Source: Paenibacillus sp. GM2
GTDB taxonomy: Bacteria; Bacillota; Bacilli; Paenibacillales; Paenibacillaceae
Direction of reading: 5' to 3'
Assembly (NCBI RefSeq): GCF_900069005.2
Contig: NZ_LN831279.1
Coordinates: 2,003,140 to 2,067,139, forward strand
Length of the DNA stretch: 64,000 nucleotides
Position 1 is the first letter of the stretch, and every line of letters begins with the position of its first letter. Shown in pieces: positions 32,342-41,280 of this stretch. The translations under genes were made by a program, and so were the position numbers. Under the pieces are notes generated by a model. That model made no database searches and was not told the DNA's origin. It worked only from the letters and a program-made list of their open reading frames with translations.

Positions 32342-33250
32342 CTACACCGTAACATTCCCCGCATGCTTACCCAGAAATTTCATCACCAATTGATTAATCC
32401 GCTGCTTCTGTTCAATACTTAGGAGATGCCCGGCCTTGGGCACGGTTGCGAGGGTTATATCGGGAAGCAGGCGCGCCTTCGCCTGTACATCCGAAAGGGA
32501 GTGACGGTAGATCACCTCATCTTCCCCGACGATCAATAGAGTTGGAAATGAGCATTGAGCAAGCTCCGCTTCTGTAAAGACCGTAGGAAGCAGACCCAGC
32601 CGTGGAAAACAGTTCTTATAGCTTGCTGACATCAGCGCCCGGTAAGAAGCGGGTAATTGATCGAGGCTATTATGCCTCGACATGCACCAGGCAAATGCCC
32701 GGTCGATCAACCACTGTGTCTTCAGCATCACCGCCGGAAACATATGCCAATAAAACATCCTGGACAAAGGTGCAAAGGAGCCGGCAGGCGCCAGCAAAGT
32801 CAGTGAACTCACGCGTTCCGGATGAACCACCGCAAAATTCAAAGATATAAATCCGCCCATCGAATGCCCCAGTAAATGAAACTTCTCCAAGCCAAGCTCC
32901 CGGGTCAGCTCCAATAACCACTGTGCGGCCGCCTCTTTACTGGATAACGGCTTCAGCAGCGTGCTCTTGCCAAAATCACCAGGAACATCGACGCAATATA
33001 CGTAATACCCGCTGCACCACTCAGCGATATTAGCGCTCCACATCAGGGACGTAGCGGTCATGCCATGAATAAGCAGCAAAGGCGGATCGGCTGGATCCCC
33101 GCAACGGATAAGATGCGTATCCCCAAATTGGGTGGATACATAGCTTATTTCGTAGGAGACCGGCCACTCGCTTAATGCTTGGTCATAGGCTGCCACGAAG
33201 CGGTCTCTCCCCTGCTCGTTTCTATATATGGATAATCCCTTCATTTCCAT
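32342..33250 (-). CDS. alpha/beta-hydrolase
   Basis: A 302-residue soluble alpha/beta-hydrolase. Motifs are LLLIHGMTATSLMW (oxyanion region), the nucleophile elbow LLGHSMGGFISL, TLLIVGEDEV near the acid residue, and a C-terminal VPKAGHLLSIEQ with the catalytic His. The start ATG at 33250 has GAGGAG seven bases upstream and lies four bases after the stop of the TetR gene, so the two form an operon. Its substrate is unknown; the TetR partner suggests induction by a small hydrophobic molecule. Confidence 0.85.
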   Translation of the reverse strand: MEMKGLSIYRNEQGRDRFVAAYDQALSEWPVSYEISYVSTQFGDTHLIRCGDPADPPLLLIHGMTATSLMWSANIAEWCSGYYVYCVDVPGDFGKSTLLKPLSSKEAAAQWLLELTRELGLEKFHLLGHSMGGFISLNFAVVHPERVSSLTLLAPAGSFAPLSRMFYWHMFPAVMLKTQWLIDRAFAWCMSRHNSLDQLPASYRALMSASYKNCFPRLGLLPTVFTEAELAQCSFPTLLIVGEDEVIYRHSLSDVQAKARLLPDITLATVPKAGHLLSIEQKQRINQLVMKFLGKHAGNVTV

Positions 33251-33254
33251 AAGA

Positions 33255-33866
33255 TCACTCCTCTGCACGTGCATGCACGAAAATTCGCAAGATTTGATCC
33301 ACCTGCGGGAAGTCCTCCAGTTCGGGATAGGTCAGGCGTGTGAATACAACCCCGTTCAGCATGGAAGAATACATAAGGGCTTGCTTCAAGGGATCGGCAT
33401 CAATGAACTCCCCTTGCTCCTGACCCTCGCGAAATAATCGCTCAAGCCATCGCATGCTTTGTTGAGCGTATTCCCTCGATATTGCCGTGGCCTCTGCGGG
33501 CACCGTCTTCGAAGTATTGGTTTGCAAAGCGATCAGGAAGAAATAACCGCTTTCTGCAGTATGAGCAAAGATTCCTTCCGTCAGCGCCTTCAGCCGTTCA
33601 TACGGACTTCCGCCGCTCTCCACAACCTCACGGATCGTCTCATAGGACGTTATAAACGCAGTTCTGGCCAGCTCGATATAAATATCCTCTTTGGAAGCAA
33701 AATAATGATAAATCAGACCGTGGCTTAATTTGGCTTCTCCGACAATATCGCTTATTTTTGTTCCCGCATAACCTCGTTCCCCAAACACCTTCGCCCCGGC
33801 TTCGAGCAATTGCTGCTTGCGCGCATCACGAATTTGCTGATTCTGTTCATCGATTCTTGGGGACAT
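33255..33866 (-). CDS. TetR-family regulator
   Basis: A 203-residue regulator with the N-terminal TetR helix-turn-helix (LLEAGAKVFGERGYAGTKISDIVGEAKLSHGLIYHYFASKEDIYIEL, residues about 20-65) and an all-helical ligand domain. It precedes the hydrolase gene by four bases and is probably autoregulated: a 6-bp inverted repeat overlaps the -35 of its promoter. Confidence 0.9.
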   Translation of the reverse strand: MSPRIDEQNQQIRDARKQQLLEAGAKVFGERGYAGTKISDIVGEAKLSHGLIYHYFASKEDIYIELARTAFITSYETIREVVESGGSPYERLKALTEGIFAHTAESGYFFLIALQTNTSKTVPAEATAISREYAQQSMRWLERLFREGQEQGEFIDADPLKQALMYSSMLNGVVFTRLTYPELEDFPQVDQILRIFVHARAEE

Positions 33867-33906
33867 AACGTACCGCCTCCTTCATGCAAGTTTAGCTTAT
33901 AAAAGA

Positions 33907-33936
33907 ATCATAATGTTCATTGATTAAATAGTCAAT
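33907..33936 (-). promoter_or_regulatory. promoter and operator of tetR-hydrolase operon
   Basis: Minus strand TTGACT (33930-33935), 17-base spacer, TATGAT (33907-33912). An inverted repeat TTGATT-8-AATCAA covers the -35 and is a candidate site for the TetR protein. Confidence 0.65.
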
Positions 33937-33949
33937 CAAAAATATATAA

Positions 33950-33978
33950 AAAGGAAACCGCCCATCCAGGCGATTTCC
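33950..33978 (-). terminator. terminator after oleate hydratase gene
   Basis: Minus-strand stem GGAAATCGCC / GGCGGTTTCC with a 5 to 6-base loop, followed by TTTTTA. Confidence 0.8.
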
Positions 33979-33996
33979 CGATTAATGCTCCCCAGT

Positions 33997-35766
33997 TTAA
34001 ATCAACTTATATTCTTTTAACAGCTGCATGATTCTGGTGTCTGAGATCTTCTTTATCCCCGTCATTGCAGCTAGTTTCACGGTATCAGGAAGCTCCATGT
34101 CGGTAAGCTTGTTGCCATCCATCATTTTCGCGGTGGAATCCAAAAGCACACGAACATCATAAGCAGATCCGAATACTTCCGGAACACCGCGGTCAATGTC
34201 CAACAAGGTATATACGGCTTCCATCGCGGTACGGACGGAGTATTCCGTAGTAAACACCGTATCGCGCGGTGTCTCGGCGAAGTTGCCGATAAAAGCAGCG
34301 TTGACACAGCCATCAGGCACGACGTTCGGACGGTCCCCTGCTGCTCTTGGCATGAAGTATGAGGTAACATACGGCATCATGCAAGGAACACAGTTGGCGG
34401 AGTTTACGGCCATATCGTGAATCTCTGCTACAGGTACGCCCATATGATAGAGCCACTCTTCGGTGATTTCAATCCCTGTACAGTCTTTCATCGGTTTTTT
34501 GATGTAATCGCCTGGCACGTCGCAATACAAGCTATACACCCATACGACGAGCTGATCCTTCGGCTGGGATTTGAAGTGAGGCTGGCGATTCAACGTAAAG
34601 CTCATCAGCCATTTCGAATCCTTCACCGTAACAATACCGCCGGTTACAACTTTGCCGCTGAATGGGTCCCGTTTGCAAATTTTCTCGATGTAAGGAGGGA
34701 TGCGGTCATCCAGCGTTGTAACGGTAGCGGATTCCCAGTTGCTTTCCGCAATGTTGCCGCAGAATTTATCCGGACGGCCAAAGGCAGGGTCCTGCTCCGC
34801 GATTTTCTTCCACAGCTCCCAGCTTCCGCCGAGGGAAGTATTCATTACAGCAGGAGTATTGTTATCTCCTAGCGTAGAGCTTTCGGTATTGCTGCCGTTT
34901 GTAATAAAGACCAGATCATTTTCAGTCAGATCAATGTGCTTTTCTTGTCCTCTTTGTACATATACGAGCTTTTTAGCCACTTTCTTTGTTCCCGTAATCT
35001 CAAATTCTACATTCGTTACGGTCGTCGCGAATTGGAAGGTTACACCATGTTCTTCCAAGTACTTCATCAGCGGCAGTGCAAGTGACTCATACTGATTATA
35101 TTTAGTGAATTTCAGGGCCGAGAAGTCAGGCAATCCTCCGATATGGTGAATAAATCTAGTCACATATCTGCGCATCTCCATCGCGCTATGCCATGGTTCA
35201 AACGCAAACATTGTCTGCCAGTAAAGCCAGAAATTCGAGTTGAAGAAATCTTCGGAGAAGACATCTGTAATTTTCAAATCTTCAAGCGCTTCTTCCGGAG
35301 TAAAGAACAATTTGATAATTTCCATAGAAGCGGTTTGTGTCAGTGTAAATTTGCCATCGGTATGCGCATCCTCGCCCCGATTGAGAATCGCACGCTGTAG
35401 GGAATAGTTCGGATCCTCTTTATTGAGCCAATAAAATTCATCCAGTACCGATGCACCTTCTGTTTCCAATGAAGGAATGGAGCGGAACAAATCCCAGAGG
35501 CATTCGAAATGGTTTTCCATTTCCCGGCCACCGCGAATAATGAATCCTCTGCCGTCATCATAGATGCCGTCCAATCCGCCTCCGGAAATATCGAGTTCCT
35601 CAAGAATATGGATATTTTCACCTTTCATCTGACCATCGCGTATGAGGAAGGCAGCCGCGGACAATGAGGCTAGACCTGAGCCAATTAAATAGGCAGATTT
35701 TTGATCCACACCATGTGGTTTTTTAGGACGGGCAAAAGCTTCGTAGTTTCCATTGCTGTAATACAT
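33997..35766 (-). CDS. ohyA: oleate hydratase
   Basis: A 589-residue FAD-dependent fatty-acid hydratase (myosin-cross-reactive antigen family) that adds water to the cis-9 double bond of unsaturated fatty acids such as oleate, giving 10-hydroxy fatty acids. The FAD-binding motif is [14 protein letters not shown] (about 28-40), followed by [14 protein letters not shown]; the catalytic acid is Glu82 in [11 protein letters not shown], the same number as in the Staphylococcus aureus enzyme. Length is typical. I use ATG 35766, eight bases after GGAGG. In Gram-positives this enzyme detoxifies host or environmental unsaturated fatty acids (established). The TetR gene upstream is the likely regulator. 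Confidence 0.95.
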   Translation of the reverse strand: MYYSNGNYEAFARPKKPHGVDQKSAYLIGSGLASLSAAAFLIRDGQMKGENIHILEELDISGGGLDGIYDDGRGFIIRGGREMENHFECLWDLFRSIPSLETEGASVLDEFYWLNKEDPNYSLQRAILNRGEDAHTDGKFTLTQTASMEIIKLFFTPEEALEDLKITDVFSEDFFNSNFWLYWQTMFAFEPWHSAMEMRRYVTRFIHHIGGLPDFSALKFTKYNQYESLALPLMKYLEEHGVTFQFATTVTNVEFEITGTKKVAKKLVYVQRGQEKHIDLTENDLVFITNGSNTESSTLGDNNTPAVMNTSLGGSWELWKKIAEQDPAFGRPDKFCGNIAESNWESATVTTLDDRIPPYIEKICKRDPFSGKVVTGGIVTVKDSKWLMSFTLNRQPHFKSQPKDQLVVWVYSLYCDVPGDYIKKPMKDCTGIEITEEWLYHMGVPVAEIHDMAVNSANCVPCMMPYVTSYFMPRAAGDRPNVVPDGCVNAAFIGNFAETPRDTVFTTEYSVRTAMEAVYTLLDIDRGVPEVFGSAYDVRVLLDSTAKMMDGNKLTDMELPDTVKLAAMTGIKKISDTRIMQLLKEYKLI

Positions 35767-35831
35767 GCTTATAACCTCCATTTAGATTCATATTAGCGCA
35801 ACCTACACATGATTATTTTCCCTGCAAACTC

Positions 35832-35871
35832 ACTATACTGCGCCTGCCGCGCGTTTACACTAAACAGTAAA
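35832..35871 (-). promoter_or_regulatory. probable oleate hydratase promoter and operator
   Basis: A -10 TATAGT (35832-35837) has no good -35; in its place is a palindrome TTTACTGTTTAGTGTAAA (35854-35871) with TTTAC/GTAAA arms. A regulator bound there could act on the promoter; the adjacent TetR protein is the candidate. Confidence 0.45.
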
Positions 35872-35903
35872 AGGGCTATGTATAAAATTTATACATAACC
35901 CTT
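35871..35903. terminator. AT-rich perfect-arm hairpin between tetR and ohyA
   Basis: AAGGG-c-TATGTATAAA then one base then TTTATACATA-a-CCCTT: long inverted repeat with one internal mismatch. On the minus strand it is followed by TTTTAC and probably terminates the TetR gene; an operator role is also possible. Confidence 0.5.
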
Positions 35904-35945
35904 AAAATGTCTAAATATTTAATTTTGTATTCCGGCCGGCCCGCG

Positions 35946-36506
35946 CTAGCTAATGTGCACATATTTATTGATCGCCTTCTCCACATCGCCTTCAACCAGG
36001 ATGCTCAGTCGGTCAATAATCAAACCGGGGTCTTCCCCCATGCCATTGCGAATCCACTCCAGCATGATGCCGATGAACGCAAAAGTATAAAAGTTGGCGA
36101 TAAATTTCTTATCTTCCGATCGCACCTGCTTGCCGGCATTAACCTCTTCAATCACACCCATCAACAGGTCGAACACCGCCTGGTGCAGGAAGAGATCCAA
36201 ATGCTCCCGCCCCATGGAACGATAGGTACTGAGGCAGAACTTTTTGTTGTCTAAAACGTAATGGAATATTTTCAGGAAGCCATGCTGCCAGGTATCATAG
36301 GTGCGGCAGTTGGATATCGCGTCCAGCGCCTCCGTCTTATAAATCCAGCCCAGCAAATCGTATATATCCTGAAAATGATAATAAAATGTCTGTCGGTTTA
36401 CTCCGCATTCGGCCACCAGATCCTTCACCGTGATTTTCTCCAAGGAGGATTGTTGCATCATCGATTTAAGAGTGGAAGCCAAAGCCTTCTTCGTCATTAC
36501 GGACAT
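35946..36506 (-). CDS. TetR-family regulator (DhaS-like)
   Basis: A 186-residue TetR protein. The helix-turn-helix is ITVKDLVAECGVNRQTFYYHFQDIYDLLGWIYK (about 24-57), and the C-terminal domain has the LSTYRSMGREHLDLFLHQ and FYTFAFIGIMLEWIRNGM stretches typical of the DhaS-type (TetR_C_8) group, members of which are activators or repressors. Placed immediately upstream of the oleate hydratase gene on the same strand, with palindromes between, it is the probable fatty-acid-responsive regulator (inference). The ribosome site AAGGG is weak. Confidence 0.88.
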   Translation of the reverse strand: MSVMTKKALASTLKSMMQQSSLEKITVKDLVAECGVNRQTFYYHFQDIYDLLGWIYKTEALDAISNCRTYDTWQHGFLKIFHYVLDNKKFCLSTYRSMGREHLDLFLHQAVFDLLMGVIEEVNAGKQVRSEDKKFIANFYTFAFIGIMLEWIRNGMGEDPGLIIDRLSILVEGDVEKAINKYVHIS

Positions 36507-36655
36507 CGTCGCACAGCCCTTTCAATAGATGATCACTCTACTTAACAATTAGCATTGAGAGCTTGATATACTCATAAAAGCTGTAAAAATTAACTTTTAT
36601 TATTATAACTCCCTTTAGCTAATCGTTAAAAGGGCCTATGTGATCAAGTCGTTGC

Positions 36656-38398
36656 TCAGGAAGAAATACTCCACTCGCCGGTCTGATGCTGACGCCGCCA
36701 CAGACGGGCATACAGACCGTTCAAGGACAACAGTTCTTCATGCCGGCCTGTCTCCACAATCTGCCCCTGATCCAATACAGCAATCTGATCGGCATGACGT
36801 ACCGTCTTGAGGCGATGCGCAATCACGATAACGGTTCTTCCTTGCACAAGCTGGTCAATCGCCTTCTGAATCTCCGCTTCATTCTCAGGGTCCAGCGAAG
36901 CTGTCGCCTCATCAAGAAGCACGACGGGAGCGTCTTTCAGAATCGCCCTGGCGATGGAAATCCGCTGCTTCTCTCCGCCCGACAGCGTGCTGCCTCCTTC
37001 GCCGACCGGCGTGTCATAGCCTTCGGGAAGTTTCATAATGAACTCATGACAGCAGGCGAGCCGTGCGGCGGATTCGATCTCTTCCCGGGTTGCATCGCCT
37101 TTCCCGAAGCGGATGTTGTTAGCAATCGTGTCCTGGAACAGATACACATCCTGAAACACCATGGAAACCTTCTGCAGCAGCGCCTCCGGATCCATCGCAT
37201 GAATCGCTTCGCCGCCCATGGTCACTGTCCCTTGATCCGGATCATAGAAGCGGGCGATAAGGCGGAGCATGGTGCTCTTTCCGCTGCCTGAAGGCCCGAC
37301 CAAAGCAGTAAAGGAGCCTGTCGGCATCCGGAGACTTACCTTTTGCAGAACAGGCTGCTCCAGATAGCCGAAGGTAACCTCGCTGAACTCGATATCATGT
37401 CCTGCTGCGGGCTGTCTGTCGCCTTGCATCACAGGTTCCTGCAGCAGCCGGACGATGCGCTCTCCGGCTTGCTCATGATAACGGAACTCCGCATAACCAA
37501 CCAGCGCAATCGTCAGCGGCTCGAAGATCCGGGTTCCGATGATCAGAAAGGCCACGAAGGTCATCAAATCAAGGCTGCCGCCGAGCAGCAAATGAACGCC
37601 TACAATAACCATAAAGGTTAAGCCGGCCCGAATACAGGCAATCGCCATCAATACAATCGGCCCCAACAAGCCTTCAAGCCGGATGCTCTGCCGCATTAAT
37701 TCTTTGAATGAGCGTTCCAGGCGGGCAAAGCGCTCCCCGCCCAAATTATAGGCCTTAATGACGCGAATGCCGTTCAGGTACTCCTGAAAACGGTTGGCCG
37801 CATCGATCTTGGCCCGCATATGCTGGGCCCCCAGCCTGCGTTGCAGGCCGGTGGTCAATAGCAGCAGCAAAATAGCGACCGGAAGCGCAGCGAACAACGA
37901 TAGGGCCATGCGCCAATCGAGCACCGATAGCCCTGCGAGAGCAAGAAGCGGCATGACAATCGCCCCCAGCATCTGCGGGACCAGATGTGAGATGCCGTGC
38001 TCCAGCAGCGTGAAATCGCCCATCATCATATTGGCCAGGTCCCCCGGATCCCGCTTGTTCAGAAAGCCCAGCGACAGCTTGCGCAAATGCTCGGCCAGAC
38101 GGGCCCGGCCGTCAGCGGCGGCGCTGTAAGCAATGCGATACTGAGCGCGATAGGCAGGAACCTCACTGATATATAAAAGTATCAACGACAAGGCCATCCC
38201 CCCGCATACCCACCACAAACGTGTCATATCGAGAGCAGTCCCCGGTGTGATAAATGATTGAAAGATGATCCTGATTGCCTCCACCAGCAGCACAAAAGGA
38301 ACTATGCTAATCAAATTGGCCAGCGTTGTATACAATACCGGTCTGATTAGGGCGCGGGGATTACCCGAGGTAATATTGCGCAGCATGTTCATGTTCAT
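36656..38398 (-). CDS. ABC half-transporter, Irt/Ybt siderophore type (second subunit)
   Basis: A 580-residue half-transporter with the membrane domain first and an ATPase domain with Walker A GPSGSGKSTM, signature LSGGEKQRIS, Walker B VVLLDEATASLDPENE and switch IAHRLKTV. The LSGGE signature and the DPENE after Walker B are typical of the YbtP/YbtQ and IrtA/IrtB family, which have an exporter fold but import ferric siderophores (established for Irt/Ybt). The start ATG 38398 is seven bases after GGAGG and overlaps the upstream half-transporter by 38 bases, so they are coupled and should form a heterodimer. Last gene of the Fur-boxed operon from 42468. Confidence 0.9.
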   Translation of the reverse strand: MNMNMLRNITSGNPRALIRPVLYTTLANLISIVPFVLLVEAIRIIFQSFITPGTALDMTRLWWVCGGMALSLILLYISEVPAYRAQYRIAYSAAADGRARLAEHLRKLSLGFLNKRDPGDLANMMMGDFTLLEHGISHLVPQMLGAIVMPLLALAGLSVLDWRMALSLFAALPVAILLLLLTTGLQRRLGAQHMRAKIDAANRFQEYLNGIRVIKAYNLGGERFARLERSFKELMRQSIRLEGLLGPIVLMAIACIRAGLTFMVIVGVHLLLGGSLDLMTFVAFLIIGTRIFEPLTIALVGYAEFRYHEQAGERIVRLLQEPVMQGDRQPAAGHDIEFSEVTFGYLEQPVLQKVSLRMPTGSFTALVGPSGSGKSTMLRLIARFYDPDQGTVTMGGEAIHAMDPEALLQKVSMVFQDVYLFQDTIANNIRFGKGDATREEIESAARLACCHEFIMKLPEGYDTPVGEGGSTLSGGEKQRISIARAILKDAPVVLLDEATASLDPENEAEIQKAIDQLVQGRTVIVIAHRLKTVRHADQIAVLDQGQIVETGRHEELLSLNGLYARLWRRQHQTGEWSISS

Positions 38399-40193
38399 CC
38401 ACCCCCTCCTTCTGGCCGATGCTCCAATTCTCAGTCTGCCGGTAGGAAGCCCACATTCGGGCATAGATTCCTCCAGCCGAGATCAATTTCTCATGCCTTC
38501 CCCGTTCGGCGATGCGTCCGCTCTCCATCACGAGAATCTGCTCCGCATCCTTAATTGTGGACAGACGATGCGCGATCACGATGACCGTCTTCTTCTGCAT
38601 CAGCTCCTTCAGGGCCAGCTGCATCTCATATTCATTCTCGGGATCAGTAAATGCAGTGGCCTCGTCCAGCACAAGCACAGGGGCATTCTTGAGGATCGCC
38701 CTGGCAACGGCCAGCCGCTGTTCCTCCCCGCCGGACAGGTATACGCCTCCTTCGCCGATCAGTGTGTCATAGCCCTGCGGAAGCTGTTCTATAAAGGCGT
38801 GACACTGCGCCGCCCTCGCAGCTGCATGCACCTCCTCCGGCGATGCGTCAGGCCGACCGACGGCAATATTGTTATACACCGTATCATAGAACAGAAATGA
38901 ATCCTGAAATACGAAAGCAACGGTATTCATCAGATCAGCGGTGGCCATATCCCGGACATCCACATGGCCGATGCGAATCGCTCCGGACTTCACATCCCAG
39001 AACCGGGGCACCAGGTTTGCCACCGTCGATTTGCCCGCTCCGGACGGGCCCACAAGCGCCGTAACCTCCCCTTGTCTGGCGGTAAACGAAATATCCGATA
39101 AGGCCTCCATGCTTCCGGCCCCCGCATCGTAAGCGAAGGAGACGCGATCGAAGCTGATATCATAGGACTCCGGCTGCTGCGGATGTATCGGTTCCGTTAC
39201 AGGCTGCTCCTCGAGAATCCGGTCAATGCGTTCCACCCCTTCGCGGATATCTCTCAGCGTTGAGGTCAAAGACATGATCTTGAACATCGGAGAAGAGATG
39301 CCCGGGGCCATGATCAGGAAGAACAGCAGCACGGAAGCGAAAGCAACGTTTCCCGGATCGCGGCTTAGCAGATACACGCCTACCGGCAGAACGAACGCGG
39401 CGAAGGAGCCGAGAATCACCTTGAATACCAGATATCCGGTCTGGAATTGGTCGGTATATTTCAAACAAAAATCACGATATCGAATCATATCTTCATAAAA
39501 TTGACGGAAGGATTGCACCGTTTGCCCGAATACCTTAATGGCCGGCATTCCTCTTACATACTGAACAGCAGAAGCGTTCATCCGTTCCAGTGAATCGTGA
39601 TACTTCCGCACATTCTCCTGCGTCTTAGAGCCGGACATCAGCAAACCCTGGACAATCAGCGCAAGAACGATAGGTACAATGCAGGCGATAGCCAGCCATA
39701 CGTTGAGCAGGAACATGACCACAATCATGAATAGAGTGGTGACCGCGACATGAACAAGATCGGGAAGCTGGTGGGCAATAAAGGTCTCTACCTTCTCTAC
39801 ATTTTGCTCCATCGTCTTCTTTACCGCGCCCGTTGACGTCCCATTCAACCAGCCTAGCGGCAGCCTGCCGATGTGGGCCGACAATCTCACCCTCAATCCA
39901 TATAAAATTCGAAAAGCGGCCACATGCGAAACCATCCCTCCGGCATACATCATGACCAGGCTTCCCAGCAGACCGCAGAGGGCGATAATTCCCCAACGGA
40001 CCATCATCGCTCCATCGGCCATGGACGGCTCGGCAGCATGCTCCAGCAGCTCCTTCAGAATGAAATATACAGCGGCATAGGGCACCAGCATACAGACGGC
40101 GCTTATCGAAGACAGCAAACCGGAGAGTATTAACAAACCTCGTCTTTCTCCGGCGATTTCAAACAATCGGGACATGCCTTTTTTGTGAGTCAA
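38361..40193 (-). CDS. ABC half-transporter, Irt/Ybt siderophore type (first subunit)
   Basis: A 610-residue half-transporter. The ATPase domain has Walker A GPSGAGKSTV, signature LSGGEEQRLAVARA, Walker B VLVLDEATAFTDPENE and switch IAHRLSTI. The unusual D-loop AFTDPENE is the mark of the YbtP/IrtA group. The start is TTG 40193, seven bases after AAGGAGGG; an ATG at codon 7 is too far from that site. It follows a siderophore-binding lipoprotein by 24 bases and overlaps the partner subunit. Likely task: import of an iron-siderophore complex, with an exporter role as the alternative. Confidence 0.9.
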   Translation of the reverse strand: MTHKKGMSRLFEIAGERRGLLILSGLLSSISAVCMLVPYAAVYFILKELLEHAAEPSMADGAMMVRWGIIALCGLLGSLVMMYAGGMVSHVAAFRILYGLRVRLSAHIGRLPLGWLNGTSTGAVKKTMEQNVEKVETFIAHQLPDLVHVAVTTLFMIVVMFLLNVWLAIACIVPIVLALIVQGLLMSGSKTQENVRKYHDSLERMNASAVQYVRGMPAIKVFGQTVQSFRQFYEDMIRYRDFCLKYTDQFQTGYLVFKVILGSFAAFVLPVGVYLLSRDPGNVAFASVLLFFLIMAPGISSPMFKIMSLTSTLRDIREGVERIDRILEEQPVTEPIHPQQPESYDISFDRVSFAYDAGAGSMEALSDISFTARQGEVTALVGPSGAGKSTVANLVPRFWDVKSGAIRIGHVDVRDMATADLMNTVAFVFQDSFLFYDTVYNNIAVGRPDASPEEVHAAARAAQCHAFIEQLPQGYDTLIGEGGVYLSGGEEQRLAVARAILKNAPVLVLDEATAFTDPENEYEMQLALKELMQKKTVIVIAHRLSTIKDAEQILVMESGRIAERGRHEKLISAGGIYARMWASYRQTENWSIGQKEGVDEHEHAAQYYLG

Positions 40194-40217
40194 TTAAATC
40201 CCTCCTTCACAAAACGC

Positions 40218-41213
40218 TTATTGTGAGCCTTTCAGGATATCCTCGACAAGCTGGTTCATCAGCGATTTCTTGCCCAGGGCAAAGAAGGCTTCATTGTAAT
40301 TCTGGCGGCTTGTCATACGATATACCTTGCCTGCCTGAACGGCCTTCAGGCTGTTCCAGATACTGCTCTTCTCCAGAACGTTAACCGAGCTATCGGCCAT
40401 CAAAATCAGATGATCAGGATTCAGCGTGGACAGCCCCTCAAGGCTAGTCACTTTGCCGCCCCACGCATCAGGCTCAGGCAAGCCCGGCGCCGGGGGAAGC
40501 CGGAGATCGTTATAGATCATGTCGGCGATGCCGGTGCGGGAATAAATTCGAATCTCCTTCTGCGTCGCCTCAATGATCGCAAAGTTCTCTGTCCCGGTTT
40601 TCGCCTGAATTCTCTCCCTGTCCTTGACGGCTTGAGCTTCGTATTCCGCCATCCATTGCTCCATCACCTCATGCTTATCCAGCACTGCGGAGACAAAAGC
40701 AAAACGGTCCCGAAAAGCATTAAAACCATAAGGAACCCGAACGGTTGGAGCGATTCTCGACAGTTGATCATAGATTTTCTCCTGCGTTGGCCCAGCCAGA
40801 ATCAAGTCGGGCTCGGCTGCCATCACGGCCTCTACATCCACTTCTGTCTGGAACCAGCCGCCGATGAGCGTGTTTGGATCCAGCTTCTCTTTAAGAAGCG
40901 GCGTTGCTTCAGCGGGATTTCCCATATCGGTATTCCCGGTTAATATAGGCTGGAAGCCAAGCACCAGCAATTCTTCCGTAGAGCCGGAAATATCAGCGAT
41001 TCGTCTGGGTTCAGCGGGAATGGTGACCTCTCCCTTGGCGTCCTGAACTGTTCGTGTAGGCGACTGCGATGAATTCCCTCCAGTCACCGCAGCCCTCTCG
41101 CTCGGAACTGTACCGGCCTGTCCCTTGTCAGACCTGCCGCAACCGGCGACCAGCAGCAACATAAAAATCAATAAACCAAACGTACTAATACGTGCCACTC
41201 TCTGCACTTTCAT
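40218..41213 (-). CDS. siderophore-binding lipoprotein in Irt/Ybt-type operon
   Basis: A 331-residue binding lipoprotein with lipobox VAGC, a Ser/Gly-rich linker and the FhuD-like domain (TIPAEPRRIADISGSTEELLVLG, VMAAEPDLILAGP, IWNSLKAVQAGKVYRMTSRQN). The ATG at 41213 has AAGGGGG about ten bases upstream. It is 67 bases after the MFS gene and 24 before the Irt/Ybt-type pair. This is odd because Irt/Ybt transporters are not known to need a binding protein and no FecCD permease is in this operon. It may feed the FecCD pair at 6502-8624 or work with the Irt/Ybt pair. Confidence 0.9.
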   Translation of the reverse strand: MKVQRVARISTFGLLIFMLLLVAGCGRSDKGQAGTVPSERAAVTGGNSSQSPTRTVQDAKGEVTIPAEPRRIADISGSTEELLVLGFQPILTGNTDMGNPAEATPLLKEKLDPNTLIGGWFQTEVDVEAVMAAEPDLILAGPTQEKIYDQLSRIAPTVRVPYGFNAFRDRFAFVSAVLDKHEVMEQWMAEYEAQAVKDRERIQAKTGTENFAIIEATQKEIRIYSRTGIADMIYNDLRLPPAPGLPEPDAWGGKVTSLEGLSTLNPDHLILMADSSVNVLEKSSIWNSLKAVQAGKVYRMTSRQNYNEAFFALGKKSLMNQLVEDILKGSQ

Positions 41214-41280
41214 CTCTGAACTACCCCCTTATTGATCATTTCCCTTCCTATTTTCAGCTTGCCCGCTTCATTTTGAAGAC

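Noticed and set aside
36600..36640. Terminator after the Irt/Ybt-type ABC genes
   Set aside because: A CCCTTT/AAAGGG pairing exists but has no T-run; I see no convincing terminator here.
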